From the NCBI RefSeq assembly GCF_900013425.1, contig NZ_FBXK01000005.1:2232001-2296000 (forward strand): DNA of 64,000 nt, in the 5' to 3' direction. The notes under the pieces were generated by a model. That model ran no database searches. It was not told the origin of the DNA and saw only the letters and a list, made by a program, of their open reading frames with translations. Positions 26,210 through 34,919 of the stretch are shown here, piece by piece. Numbering within the stretch: the stretch's first letter is position 1; each line of letters opens with the position of its first letter. This stretch comes from Sphingobium sp. Z007 (GTDB lineage: Bacteria > Pseudomonadota > Alphaproteobacteria > Sphingomonadales > Sphingomonadaceae). A program made the position numbers and the translations under genes.

Positions 26210-26346
26210 GGCCGCACGATCACCGCAATCACCACATCCATCACACTGATCTCCAGCGCGTCGCGATCCTCCAGCCCGAACAGGCTGGAGCCATTCGGCA
26301 GGTCGGCAATATCCTCGATGGCAAGCTGTGTGATCTGTCCGGGCAT
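26206..26346 (-). CDS. Small acidic peptide, possible modified-peptide precursor
   Basis: A 46-residue ORF with an excellent ribosome site (GGAGGA seven bases before the ATG at 26346) and a GTGA overlap with the next gene. The first half (QLAIEDIADLP) is acidic and leader-like; the end (ISVMDVVIAVIVRP) is hydrophobic and valine/isoleucine-rich. There are eight acidic and two basic residues and no cysteine. It has no signal peptide. The size, place and coupling resemble precursor genes of modified peptides; it could instead be a small structural partner of the two downstream proteins. Confidence 0.6.
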   Translation of the reverse strand: MPGQITQLAIEDIADLPNGSSLFGLEDRDALEISVMDVVIAVIVRP

Positions 26347-26403
26347 GTCGGTCTCCTCCGTCGATGTGCGATGGAGGCTATGGCGCACGGCATGGGTGAA
26401 CCA

Positions 26404-26419
26404 ATTAAATCGAATTAAT
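26404..26419. promoter_or_regulatory. AT-rich operator-like palindrome upstream of the peptide gene
   Basis: ATTAAATCGAATTAAT matches its own complement at 14 of 16 positions and stands out from the GC-rich surroundings. It lies 58 bp upstream of the peptide start and 84 bp upstream of the divergent response regulator, so it could control either. Confidence 0.4.
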
Positions 26420-26502
26420 CGCTCATTCGCGCGTTAACCATTTCTTCGGGCGGGCTTCCTATCCTTTTCCTGTCAGGCCAGAATCGGGAAAAGTGGGACG
26501 AC

Positions 26503-27126
26503 ATGCCGATCTTCAAGCGCAATCGCATCCGCCATGGCGAACAGGACGACGCAGCCGACGCGGTGCGATCCCCGCGCCGTCTGCGCCTGCTGCTGGTCGA
26601 TGAAAATCCCACCGCGCGCGCTGTCGTCGCCCGCCGCCTGTCGCATCTCAATTATGACGTCGCGCTGGCCGAAAACGGCTTCATCGCGCTCAATTTGCTG
26701 GTCACCCGCCCGGTCGACATCATCCTAGTCGACATGGCCCTGACGATGTTGCCCGCGGTCGCGACGATGCAGAAGATCCGCGCCGCCAACCTGGCCGGCA
26801 ACGCCTGCTTCGTCATGATCGCCGGGCGGCTCGACAGCCAATCCACGGTGGAGGCGCTGGCCGCCGGGGCTGACGACCATGTCGTCAAACCCTTCGATTT
26901 CGACGTTCTTGACGCCCGCCTGCGCCATCTGTGCCAACGCGCCGAACAGGTCGGCGCGCTCACCCGCCACAATGCCGAACTGGACGCCCGCATCGCCCGG
27001 CGCGCCGTCGAACTGGGCGAAACCCGCGAAGCGCTGCGCGAAATGCAGCTCGACCGCGCCCGCCTCGTCTCCTCGATCCAGGCGCTCCATGACGAGGTAG
27101 AGCGCCTGCACGCCGCTCAGGGCTGA
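26503..27126 (+). CDS. Response regulator receiver protein with coiled-coil tail
   Basis: A 207-residue protein with a CheY-like receiver (about 27-145) and no DNA-binding output domain. Receiver features: LLVDEN (acidic pocket), phosphoacceptor Asp in IILVDMAL, and the lysine in DDHVVKPF; the usual Thr/Ser position reads FVMIAG, an alanine. The C-terminal ~60 residues (QVGALTRHNAELDARIARR) form a charged coiled coil. It is divergent from the peptide cassette and overlaps the convergent siroheme gene by ten bases. The partner kinase is not in the window. Confidence 0.82.
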   Translation: MPIFKRNRIRHGEQDDAADAVRSPRRLRLLLVDENPTARAVVARRLSHLNYDVALAENGFIALNLLVTRPVDIILVDMALTMLPAVATMQKIRAANLAGNACFVMIAGRLDSQSTVEALAAGADDHVVKPFDFDVLDARLRHLCQRAEQVGALTRHNAELDARIARRAVELGETREALREMQLDRARLVSSIQALHDEVERLHAAQG

Positions 27127-27881
27127 TCCATCTCCAGCCACAAGGACAGGCCATCGCCAGGATCGGCAGGCGGAGCATCCGTCATGATCCGCGCCGCATC
27201 CGCCCGCGCCCGATCCAATATCGCCGCCGCCACCGCCGGCTGATGATAGACCCGGTCCGCTTCCCCCAGCAGCCGCGCCGCCCGCAATGTCAGGTCGTCG
27301 GGATCGCCCGACCGCAGCCGGATCACCTCCAGCCGCGACGGCATTGCCGCCCCCTCACCCGTCAGCCAGCCCGGCACCCCATCGACCGCCCCGTTGCGCA
27401 GCGGATCGATCGGCCCACCCGGAGCCAGCCCCGCATCGATCGCCAGCCGCCGCTCGCCCGCCTCCGGCCAGCGCGCCCGGATTGCCGCCCGCGCCGCGAA
27501 CAGCGCCATCGCCAGGTCGCCCAACCGCGCCGGCAGCATCGCCTCCAGTCGCTGCCGCAACGCTTTCGCCAGTCCCGCCGAAGCGCCGCCGGTGCCGATC
27601 GCGATCAGCACCGGATCACGGTCCACGATCGCGGGCAATGTAAAATCGCACAGATCCGGCATGTCGGTCGCATTGACCAGCACGCCCCGCGCCCGCAGCC
27701 GCGCCACCGTCGCCGGGTCGCCGTCCGCCACGATCGCGATCCGCGCCTCGCCATCGCCCTCGCCTACGACGATCGCGCCCGCCCGCTCCAGCAACCGGCG
27801 CTTCGCGTCCGCCGCCTCGCCCTCGCCCGTCAATATGACCGGCCGACCCGTCAGCCGCAGAAAGACGGGCAGGCTCTGCAT
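27117..27881 (-). CDS. Siroheme synthase N-terminal-like protein (precorrin-2 dehydrogenase type)
   Basis: A 254-residue protein like the N-terminal (CysG-B/Met8) half of siroheme synthase, which oxidises precorrin-2 with NAD and inserts iron. Visible parts: SLPVFLRLTGRPVILTGEGE (N-terminal NAD-binding strand), ARGVLVNATDMPDLCDFTLP and RDPVLIAIGTGGASAGLAKALR, matching the family. The C-terminal methyltransferase half of CysG is absent, so it is a single-function type; the glycine-rich motif is modified (GEGEAADAK). The ATG shares one base with the lysA stop, so it is co-transcribed. Confidence 0.82.
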   Translation of the reverse strand: MQSLPVFLRLTGRPVILTGEGEAADAKRRLLERAGAIVVGEGDGEARIAIVADGDPATVARLRARGVLVNATDMPDLCDFTLPAIVDRDPVLIAIGTGGASAGLAKALRQRLEAMLPARLGDLAMALFAARAAIRARWPEAGERRLAIDAGLAPGGPIDPLRNGAVDGVPGWLTGEGAAMPSRLEVIRLRSGDPDDLTLRAARLLGEADRVYHQPAVAAAILDRARADAARIMTDAPPADPGDGLSLWLEMDQP

Positions 27882-29146
27882 CAGCTGCCGACCCAGTCCG
27901 GGATGATGTCGCCCTCGATCAGCGCCTCGATCGGCGGCCGCGCGCGCACCACTGCCCACTTGTCGCCCGACACCAGCACTTCGGGCGTCAGCGGCCGGCT
28001 GTTATAGGTGCCCGCCATCGTCGCGCCATAGGCACCCGCGGTCATGAAGGCGACCAGGTCGCCCGCCTGCACCACATCCATGTCGCGATGCATGGCGAAG
28101 GTATCGCCCGTCTCGCACACCGGCCCAACGACATTGGCGGTTTCGCGCACACCTACCGGTTTCACCGCGCGGATATCATGCCAGGCGTCATAGAGGCTCG
28201 GCCGCATCAGGTCGTTCATCGCCGCATCGACAATCACGAACGGCGCCTGCGCGCCCTGCTTCACCCGCACCACCCGCGACAGCAAAGCCCCGGCATTGCC
28301 CACGATCACCCGCCCCGGCTCGAACATCAGCCGCACCGGCCAGCCCTGCGTCACGCGCGTCACCATCACGCCATAGTCGGCCGGGCTGGGCGGCAAAGGC
28401 TGCGATAGATCATAAGGCACGCCCAGCCCACCGCCCAGATCGGCGGTGCGGATGTCATGCCCCGCCCCGCGCAACTGCTCGATCAACGCGCCGACCTTGG
28501 TGAAGGCGGCCTCCAGCGGCGCAAGATCGGTGAGCTGGCTGCCGATATGCACGGCGACGCCCTGCACATCCAACCCCGGCAGATCGCGCGCGGCGGCATA
28601 GCTGTCGATCGCCCGATCATAGGGAATGCCGAACTTATTCTCCGACTTGCCCGTCGAAATTTTGGCATGCGTGCCGGCATCGACATCGGGATTGATGCGA
28701 TAGGCTACGGCCGCGCGCTTCCCCATCGACAGCGCGACCGCCGACAGCATCTCGGCTTCCGGCTCGCTCTCCAGATTGAACTGGTAGATGCCCTTTTCCA
28801 GCGCCAGCCGCATTTCCTGCGCGGTCTTGCCGACGCCGGAAAAGACGATGCGGTCCGCCGGTATGCCCGCCGCGATCGCGCGCAGCAATTCGCCGCCCGA
28901 CACCACGTCCGCGCCCAGGCCCAGTTTCGCCAGCGTCGCCAAAACGGCCGCATTGGGATTGGCCTTGACCGCAAAGGCGATCAGCGGGTTGTCGAGCGCG
29001 CTCAGCCCCGCGCGGAACACACTGACATGGCGGTCCAGCGTCGCGGTGGAATAGACATAGACGGGCGTGCCGACCGCATCGGCGATCGCATCCAGCGGCA
29101 CCTGCTCCACCTGCATCGCGCCGTTCACATAGTCAAAATGGTCCAA
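27881..29146 (-). CDS. lysA: Diaminopimelate decarboxylase
   Basis: LysA is a PLP enzyme that decarboxylates meso-diaminopimelate to lysine, the last step of lysine synthesis. The 421-residue protein has AFAVKANPNAAVLATLAKLG (PLP lysine), the HIGSQ motif, FEPGRVIVGNAG and the C-terminal PVCETGDTF (active-site cysteine). I chose a TTG start at 29146: AAGGA lies seven bases ahead, and the family usually begins with DHFDY a few residues in; there is no ATG until the AMQVEQV methionine. It is downstream of argH and a small lipoprotein gene. Confidence 0.94.
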   Translation of the reverse strand: MDHFDYVNGAMQVEQVPLDAIADAVGTPVYVYSTATLDRHVSVFRAGLSALDNPLIAFAVKANPNAAVLATLAKLGLGADVVSGGELLRAIAAGIPADRIVFSGVGKTAQEMRLALEKGIYQFNLESEPEAEMLSAVALSMGKRAAVAYRINPDVDAGTHAKISTGKSENKFGIPYDRAIDSYAAARDLPGLDVQGVAVHIGSQLTDLAPLEAAFTKVGALIEQLRGAGHDIRTADLGGGLGVPYDLSQPLPPSPADYGVMVTRVTQGWPVRLMFEPGRVIVGNAGALLSRVVRVKQGAQAPFVIVDAAMNDLMRPSLYDAWHDIRAVKPVGVRETANVVGPVCETGDTFAMHRDMDVVQAGDLVAFMTAGAYGATMAGTYNSRPLTPEVLVSGDKWAVVRARPPIEALIEGDIIPDWVGS

Positions 29147-29163
29147 CTTTGCGTCCTTAAAAC

Positions 29164-29421
29164 TTATTGCGGCCGCTTTTCGGGCGGCAGGTCGAACGGG
29201 TCGTCGGCCCTTTGCCGCGATTGCGTCAGCAATTCCACATTGCGCTGTGGTCGCGCCTGAATGGAAGGCGTCATCAGCTCCGTCGATGTCGGGGCCGTCG
29301 CCGCGCCCACCGGCACGGCGGCCACATTCTGCCCCGTCACGGGTTTGAGCGGCTGCCGACCGCCGCATCCGGCCAGCGCCAGCGCGATCAGGGACAGGCC
29401 AGCCAGCGTCCGCGTCTTCAT
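29164..29421 (-). CDS. Small lipoprotein, LptM/YifL-like
   Basis: An 85-residue predicted lipoprotein with the lipobox ALAGC (cysteine 19) followed by GGRQPLKP, as in the LptM (YifL) family, whose enteric member helps LptD maturation. After the acylated cysteine the protein is polar and probably unstructured. It overlaps the argH stop by four bases (ATGA) and ends 17 bp before lysA. Assignment rests on size, lipobox and the argH/lysA neighbourhood, not on a strong sequence match. Confidence 0.7.
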   Translation of the reverse strand: MKTRTLAGLSLIALALAGCGGRQPLKPVTGQNVAAVPVGAATAPTSTELMTPSIQARPQRNVELLTQSRQRADDPFDLPPEKRPQ

Positions 29422-30788
29422 GATCCCAGCTCCTCTTTCGCCTGCGCTATCCGCGCCCTTACCTGCGACGGGGCCGTGCCGCCATGGCTCTGGCGGCTGG
29501 CAACCGACGCATCGACCGTCAGCACCGCATAGACCCGCGCGTCGATCCGCGCATCGATGTCTCGCAACGTCGCGATCGGCAGTTGGTCCAGCGGCACCGC
29601 CGCCGCCTCCGCCGCCGCCACCGCACGCCCGGTGATATGATGCGCCTCGCGGAACGGAATACCCCCCTCCCGCACCAGCCAGTCGGCGAGGTCCGTTGCC
29701 GTCGCAAAGCCGCTTTCGGCGAGGCCACGCATCCGGTCGGTGCGGAACGTCACCGTCTCCACCATGCCGGTCATCGCCGCGATCGACAGCGCCAGCAGGT
29801 CGTGCGCCTCGAACACCGGCGGCTTGTCGTCCTGCATATCCTTCGAATAAGCGAGCGGCAGCCCCTTCATCGTCACGCACAATGCCGTCATGCACCCCAT
29901 GATCCGCCCCGCATGGCCGCGCACCAGTTCGGCCGCGTCGGGATTGCGCTTTTGCGGCATGATCGAACTGCCGGTCGAATAGGCGTCGGGCAGCTTGACG
30001 AAGCCGAAGGGCTGGCTCGCCCAGATGATGAACTCCTCCGCCAACCGCGACAGGTGCAGCGACGCCTGCGTCGCGGCCATCAGATAATCGAGCGCGAAGT
30101 CGCGATCGGATACGCTGTCCAGGCTGTTGTCGGTGGGCTTGGCAAAGCCCAGCGCCGCCGCCGTCGCATGGCGATCGGTCGGAAAGCCCGTCCCCGCCAG
30201 CGCCGCCGCGCCCAGCGGACATTCGTTCAACCGCCCGCGCGCATCGGCGAAGCGGCTGCGGTCGCGCCGCACCATTTCATAATAGGCCATCAGATGATGC
30301 CCCAGCGTCACCGGCTGCGCCGATTGCAAATGGGTGAAGCCAGGCATCACAGCGTCCGCATTCTCGTCCGCCCGCGCCACCAACGCCCGCTGCAAACCCA
30401 GCAGCCCCGCCTCGACCTCATCGATCGCGTCGCGCACCCACAGCCGGAAATCGGTCGCCACCTGGTCGTTGCGGCTGCGCGCGGTGTGCAGCCGCCCCGC
30501 CACCGGCCCGATCAGCTCGGCCAGCCGCGACTCGGTGACCATATGAATGTCTTCCAGGTCCAGGTTCACCGGCACGCCATTGGCTTCATATTCGGCCGCG
30601 ATCCGGTTCAAACCCTCGGTAATCGCCTGCGCGTCCTCGCCCTCGACGATGCCCTGCGCGGCCAGCATCGCGACATGCGCCTTGGACCCGGCGATATCCT
30701 GTTTCCACAATCGCTTGTCGAAGGGGATGGAGGCATTTATCTCACGCATGATCGATGCCGGGCCGGCGGCGAACCGGCCGCCCCACAT
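29418..30788 (-). CDS. argH: Argininosuccinate lyase
   Basis: ArgH cleaves argininosuccinate to arginine and fumarate, the last step of arginine synthesis. The 456-residue protein has [18 protein letters not shown] at the start, [40 protein letters not shown], and the fumarase/aspartase signature [22 protein letters not shown] at 30788 gives the family start. First gene of an operon with the lipoprotein, lysA and the siroheme gene. Divergent from the TlpA-like gene with about 20 bp between starts. Confidence 0.96.
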   Translation of the reverse strand: MWGGRFAAGPASIMREINASIPFDKRLWKQDIAGSKAHVAMLAAQGIVEGEDAQAITEGLNRIAAEYEANGVPVNLDLEDIHMVTESRLAELIGPVAGRLHTARSRNDQVATDFRLWVRDAIDEVEAGLLGLQRALVARADENADAVMPGFTHLQSAQPVTLGHHLMAYYEMVRRDRSRFADARGRLNECPLGAAALAGTGFPTDRHATAAALGFAKPTDNSLDSVSDRDFALDYLMAATQASLHLSRLAEEFIIWASQPFGFVKLPDAYSTGSSIMPQKRNPDAAELVRGHAGRIMGCMTALCVTMKGLPLAYSKDMQDDKPPVFEAHDLLALSIAAMTGMVETVTFRTDRMRGLAESGFATATDLADWLVREGGIPFREAHHITGRAVAAAEAAAVPLDQLPIATLRDIDARIDARVYAVLTVDASVASRQSHGGTAPSQVRARIAQAKEELGS

Positions 30789-30807
30789 GCTGTTGGAGCC
30801 TGCTTCC

Positions 30808-31434
30808 GTGATATCGTCATTCCGCGCGCTAATGATACTGCTCCTGCCTGCCGCTCTGGCGGCCTGCGATAGGCAATCGCCGCCCCCTGAGCAAGTCAAT
30901 GCGCAAGCCAATGCCGCCAGCAGCGGCGAGGTTGCCGCCACATCGGGTGAAGCCACCAGCGGCGCCAAGAAGACCGGCTTCGACTATCGGCTCGACCGCA
31001 GCAAGGCGGGCACCCCTGCCCCCGACTTCGCGTTCCAGAACCCCGATGGCGGCGACAAGACGCTCCAGGACTTCGCGGGCAAGCCGCTGCTGGTTAATCT
31101 CTGGGCGACCTGGTGCGCGCCCTGCATCGCGGAAATGCCCACGCTGGATCGGATCGCGGCGACCTACGGTCCCAAGGGCCTCGCCGTCCTCACCATCTCG
31201 CAGGACAATCAGGGGCTAAAGGCCGCCAAGCCCTTCTTCGCCAAACATGACCTGCCCCACTTGAAGGCCTGGGCCGACCCGGAAAACCAGCTGGGCTTCC
31301 ACTATGCCACCGGCCTGCTGCCCACCACGGTCATCTATGACGCACAGGGCAAGGAAATGGTGCGTGTGATCGGCGCGATGGACTGGGAGGGGCCGGCGGC
31401 TAAGACGCTGATCGACGCGGCGATGGCATCCTGA
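30808..31434 (+). CDS. TlpA-family thiol:disulfide lipoprotein
   Basis: A membrane-anchored periplasmic thioredoxin-fold protein of about 208 residues. A lipoprotein signal ([11 protein letters not shown]) leads to an Ala/Ser-rich linker, then a TlpA/ResA fold with [20 protein letters not shown] (redox pair in WCAPC) and a cis-proline in [11 protein letters not shown]. Such proteins keep cytochrome c haem-site or other thiols reduced. GTG at 30808 with GGAG nine bases ahead is my start; ATG at 30832 is another. It is followed by a hairpin terminator at 31469. Confidence 0.87.
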   Translation: MISSFRALMILLLPAALAACDRQSPPPEQVNAQANAASSGEVAATSGEATSGAKKTGFDYRLDRSKAGTPAPDFAFQNPDGGDKTLQDFAGKPLLVNLWATWCAPCIAEMPTLDRIAATYGPKGLAVLTISQDNQGLKAAKPFFAKHDLPHLKAWADPENQLGFHYATGLLPTTVIYDAQGKEMVRVIGAMDWEGPAAKTLIDAAMAS

Positions 31435-31468
31435 CCGGCTGAATCTAATCATAACGAAGCAGAGTTGA

Positions 31469-31511
31469 AAACCCGCCACGCCGCTTGATTGCAAAATGGC
31501 ATGGCGGGTTT
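31469..31511. terminator. Terminator hairpin after the TlpA-like gene
   Basis: AAACCCGCCACGCC pairs with GGCATGGCGGGTTT across a 15-base loop (one G-T/mismatch position), giving a 14-bp stem 35 bp after the stop and ending in a short T-run. Confidence 0.65.
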
Positions 31512-31685
31512 GCACAGTTGTCACTTGCCCGTCCTTTCCGAATTACAATATCTTCGACCACTTTTGACATGGAAATAATCGAGAAATATTGCGTTTTAGC
31601 GTATTTTTTTGCGCTACAATAGCGGATTGCTTTCACCCATCCGTCATCCCCCTTGTCATCATAAATGCAAAAACAGGGGGCATGA
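31512..31685. promoter_or_regulatory. AT-rich promoter region of the amine-oxidation cluster
   Basis: This is the most AT-rich stretch of the window. TTGACA at 31564-31569 with 17 bases to TATTGC (31587-31592) is a possible promoter, and TACAAT at 31615-31620 is another candidate -10. CAGGGGGC just before the receptor ATG would serve as ribosome site. No known regulator site is recognised. Confidence 0.4.
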
Positions 31686-34322
31686 ATGACGCGACTGTCC
31701 GCGCTCAAACTTTCACTTATTCTCGCTTCGTCCTGGTCGGCTTGCGCCATCGCGCAGGACGCGCCGCAGGAGCCGCAGACCGATGAAGGCGCCGCCATCA
31801 TCGTCACCGGCACGCGTGCCGTCGGCATTGCGGCGGCCGAATCCGCCGCGCCGGTTCAGGTGCTGAGCGAAGAAGCCATCAGCCATGTCGGCCAGCCGAA
31901 CCTCAACCAGGTTCTGACCCAACTGGTGCCGGGCTTCACCGCCCAGACACAGGGTACCGATCTGTCCAGCTTCTCGCTGTCGGCCCGCCTGCGTGGCCTC
32001 AGCCCCAACCACACGCTGGTCCTGGTCAATGGCAAGCGCCGCCACGGCAACGCCATTCTTCAGGTGATCTCCGGCGCGTTCCAGGGTTCCGCCGCGCCCA
32101 GCATCGACGTCATCCCGCCCGACGCCATTTCGCGCGTCGAAGTGCTGCAGGAAGGCGCCGCCGCCGTTTACGGCACCGACGCGATCGCCGGCGTCCTTAA
32201 CTTCATCCTCAAGGACAATAGCGAAGGCGGCACGTTCAAGGTCACCGGCGGTCAATATTATGATAGTGAGGGCGAACTCTTCTCCGCTTCGGGCAATGTC
32301 GGCTTCAAACTGGGCGAAGACGGCTTCTTCAACCTGACCCTGTTCCACCGGCGTCAGGATTACACCACCGTCGGCCAGGGCCAGGTGCTCGTTACGCAAC
32401 AGGACGGCACGCTGCAACCCAATGCCCCGGCCCAATGGTCCAACCTCGCTGGCGACGCGCTGTCGGGCATCAATGGCGGCCAGCCCAAGACCAACCTCAA
32501 CATCGCCTTCTATAATATGGGCTATGATTTCGGCGGCGTCGAACTCTACAGCTTCGGCGATTACAGCCGCCGCGAAGGATGGGCCAAGCAGGGCTACCGC
32601 CATCCCAAGCGCATTTGCTACGAAGCCGGCAATCTTGGCGGCGGCGTCACCCCGGCCGCTTATGATCCCAGCATCTGCTATGGCGACACCGGCGTCGTCG
32701 GCATGGTCCCGCTCCAGCATGTGATCGAGAATGAATATAGCGTCACCGTCGGCGTCAAAGGCGAATTTGGCGGCGGCTGGAACTATGACGTGTCCGGCAC
32801 CTATGGGTCGCAGAAGGACGATATCTGGACCGAAGCGTCGGCCCATCGCGAAATCTGGCAGGAAAGCTATCAGAACCAGCTGCGCGGCATCGGCGTCGCC
32901 AATACGCCGGACAGCGCCTATGACGGCGGTTTCAAGCTCGCCCAGACCACGCTGACCACCGATATCCGCAAGGAATTTGAAGCTGGCCTCGCCAGTCCGA
33001 TCACGCTGGCGTTCGGTGGCGAATATCGCAAGGACGAATATGAAATCATCGCCGGTGATTCCATCTCGACCTACAAGACCGGCGTCCAGTCCTTCCCAGG
33101 TTACAAGGCAAGCGACGCCGGCGAATTTCAGCGCAGCTCCAAGGCGGGCTATATCAACCTGATTGCCAAGCCGATCGACGGCTGGAGCGTCGATCTTGCG
33201 GGCCGCTACGAAGACTATACCGATTTCGGCGATACCCTGATCGGCAAGGTCACGACCCGTTATGACTTCTCGGACGCCTTCGCCATCCGCGGCACCGCCA
33301 GCACCGGCTTCCGCGCCCCGACGCTGCAGGAACAGAAATATTCGACCATCAACGTCGGCCCGACCAGCGCCGTCGCACAGCTGCCCGCCGGCTCGCCTGC
33401 CGCCGCGCTGCTGGGCTTCAATGCGCTGAAGCCTGAAAAGTCGAAGAATTTCTCGGCCGGTTTCGTCGTCCGCCCGGTGCCTAAGCTCGCGATCACGGTC
33501 GATGGCTATCTGATTAAGATCAAGGATCGCATTACCGGCACCGCGGCCCGCAACGCCGTCCTCAACGGCGTGGCGCAGCCCGGCGGCGCTGACATTCTGA
33601 ACGCCCTCAATGCCGCGGGCATCGTCCTCGACAGCGCCCTCTTCACCAGCGGCACGATCGGCGTACAGAGCTTCACCAACGGCGTCGACACCCGCACCTG
33701 GGGCATCGACTTCTCGGCCAGCTATCCTGTCGCGCTGGACTTCGGCCAGCTCAACCTGTCGCTGACCGCCAACTATAACAAGACGAAGATCACCAACAAC
33801 AAGCTGGGCTATCCGCTGTTCAACGCCGCATCGGAAAGCAATATCGAACGCGCCAGCCCGGACTATAAGGTCGTCGCCAACGCTCTGTTCAAAAGCGGCC
33901 GTTTCGCCGTCAACCTGCGCGAAACCTTCTACGGCAAGACCAGCGTCCTGGTGCGTCCGGCCTTCACTTCCTCCGCCAACGGATCGATCGTGATCCCCGA
34001 AGGCGGCTTCCTGATTGCCGACGGCGCGATCGTGAACGGTGTGAACGCTAACCAGCTCTACTTCAACGGCGTGGCCAAGGCGGCGGCCATCACCGATCTG
34101 GAGGTGAATTACGACTTCACCGACAATGTCACCTTCTCGCTGGGCGCCAACAACCTGTTCAACAAGAAGCCGGAAATCCCCAAGCTGCTGAAGGGCGTGG
34201 TCGTGCCGACCGGCGTGTCGCCCTATGAAAACGGTTCCGGCTCCTACAGCGCCTCCTACGGGCACAGCGCCTACAGCACATCGGGCGGCTACTATTATGC
34301 CCGCCTAGACTTCAAATTCTAG
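31686..34322 (+). CDS. TonB-dependent receptor of the amine-oxidation cluster
   Basis: An 878-residue outer-membrane receptor. Signal peptide (to about ACAIAQ, residue 24); a short N-terminal stretch with AAIIVTGTRAVG; plug domain with PNLNQVLTQLVPGFT, SLSARLRGLSPNHTLVLVNG and RVEVLQEGAAAVYGTDAIAG; and a large barrel ending in YARLDFKF. The substrate is unknown. It leads a same-strand set of exported enzymes (RidA, amine oxidase, cytochrome c, two PLP enzymes, RidA), so it probably takes up or delivers the compound they act on. A strong hairpin follows at 34333. Confidence 0.92.
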   Translation: MTRLSALKLSLILASSWSACAIAQDAPQEPQTDEGAAIIVTGTRAVGIAAAESAAPVQVLSEEAISHVGQPNLNQVLTQLVPGFTAQTQGTDLSSFSLSARLRGLSPNHTLVLVNGKRRHGNAILQVISGAFQGSAAPSIDVIPPDAISRVEVLQEGAAAVYGTDAIAGVLNFILKDNSEGGTFKVTGGQYYDSEGELFSASGNVGFKLGEDGFFNLTLFHRRQDYTTVGQGQVLVTQQDGTLQPNAPAQWSNLAGDALSGINGGQPKTNLNIAFYNMGYDFGGVELYSFGDYSRREGWAKQGYRHPKRICYEAGNLGGGVTPAAYDPSICYGDTGVVGMVPLQHVIENEYSVTVGVKGEFGGGWNYDVSGTYGSQKDDIWTEASAHREIWQESYQNQLRGIGVANTPDSAYDGGFKLAQTTLTTDIRKEFEAGLASPITLAFGGEYRKDEYEIIAGDSISTYKTGVQSFPGYKASDAGEFQRSSKAGYINLIAKPIDGWSVDLAGRYEDYTDFGDTLIGKVTTRYDFSDAFAIRGTASTGFRAPTLQEQKYSTINVGPTSAVAQLPAGSPAAALLGFNALKPEKSKNFSAGFVVRPVPKLAITVDGYLIKIKDRITGTAARNAVLNGVAQPGGADILNALNAAGIVLDSALFTSGTIGVQSFTNGVDTRTWGIDFSASYPVALDFGQLNLSLTANYNKTKITNNKLGYPLFNAASESNIERASPDYKVVANALFKSGRFAVNLRETFYGKTSVLVRPAFTSSANGSIVIPEGGFLIADGAIVNGVNANQLYFNGVAKAAAITDLEVNYDFTDNVTFSLGANNLFNKKPEIPKLLKGVVVPTGVSPYENGSGSYSASYGHSAYSTSGGYYYARLDFKF

Positions 34323-34332
34323 AAGTCACGCA

Positions 34333-34375
34333 AAAGGGTCGGTCCGAACCATCGGACCGACCCTTTATCTTTTTG
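34333..34375 (+). terminator. Strong intrinsic terminator or attenuator after the receptor gene
   Basis: AAAGGGTCGGTCCG pairs perfectly with CGGACCGACCCTTT across a six-base loop, followed by ATCTTTTT. It sits between the receptor and the next gene of the cluster, so it probably sets a higher level for the receptor than for the enzymes by partial read-through, or ends the first transcript. Confidence 0.85.
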
Positions 34376-34402
34376 CGCATAGGACGATCAGGGGGAATTG
34401 AT

Positions 34403-34897
34403 ATGAAGGCACTGACCGCACTCATGCTGGCCGCGATGGCCGTATCTTCGGCCCCGGCCTCCGCTCAAGCCGCCACCGTCGAACATAAACAGGCGCCCGG
34501 TGCCATGATCGCCAGCGCGGCGATCATCCCGCCCGGCAGCACCCTCTATTATCTCTCCGGCGCCACCGCCGCGCCGATCGACGCCAAGGATGTCGAAAGC
34601 CCCGGCGCATTCGGCGATACCGAAGTGCAGACCCTGTCCATCTTCACCAAGATGAAGGCGCAGCTTGCCGAACTGGGCCTCACCATGGGCGACGTCGTGA
34701 AACTCACCGTCTTCCTGGTCGGCGATCCCAAATTGGGCGGCAAGATGGACCGCGACGGCATGACGAAATCCTACAAGAAATTCTTCGGCACGCCCGATCA
34801 GCCCAACCTGCCGACCCGCTCCGCCTTCCAGATTGCGGGCCTTGGTCGCCCGCAGCAACTGGTCGAGATCGAAGCGATCGCCGCCAAGGCGCCCTGA
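34403..34897 (+). CDS. Secreted RidA-family protein (1)
   Basis: A 164-residue RidA/YjgF-fold protein with a Sec signal peptide (about 1-25, cleavage near SAPASAQA). RidA proteins hydrolyse reactive enamines and imines made by PLP or flavin enzymes. The catalytic arginine is kept in LPTRSAFQIA and the glutamate in VEIEAIA, so the deaminase function may remain. A periplasmic RidA is unusual; here it is next to an exported amine oxidase that would make imines. Start ATG 34403 with GGGGG upstream. Confidence 0.87.
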   Translation: MKALTALMLAAMAVSSAPASAQAATVEHKQAPGAMIASAAIIPPGSTLYYLSGATAAPIDAKDVESPGAFGDTEVQTLSIFTKMKAQLAELGLTMGDVVKLTVFLVGDPKLGGKMDRDGMTKSYKKFFGTPDQPNLPTRSAFQIAGLGRPQQLVEIEAIAAKAP

Positions 34898-34919
34898 GCG
34901 CGTAACAAGGGGGGACATC

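Noticed and set aside
31713..34265. An 850-codon open frame on the minus strand opposite the TonB-dependent receptor
   Set aside because: It mirrors the receptor gene, has no recognisable domain and a composition typical of an antisense shadow in GC-rich DNA; the plus strand encodes a full receptor with plug and barrel motifs.
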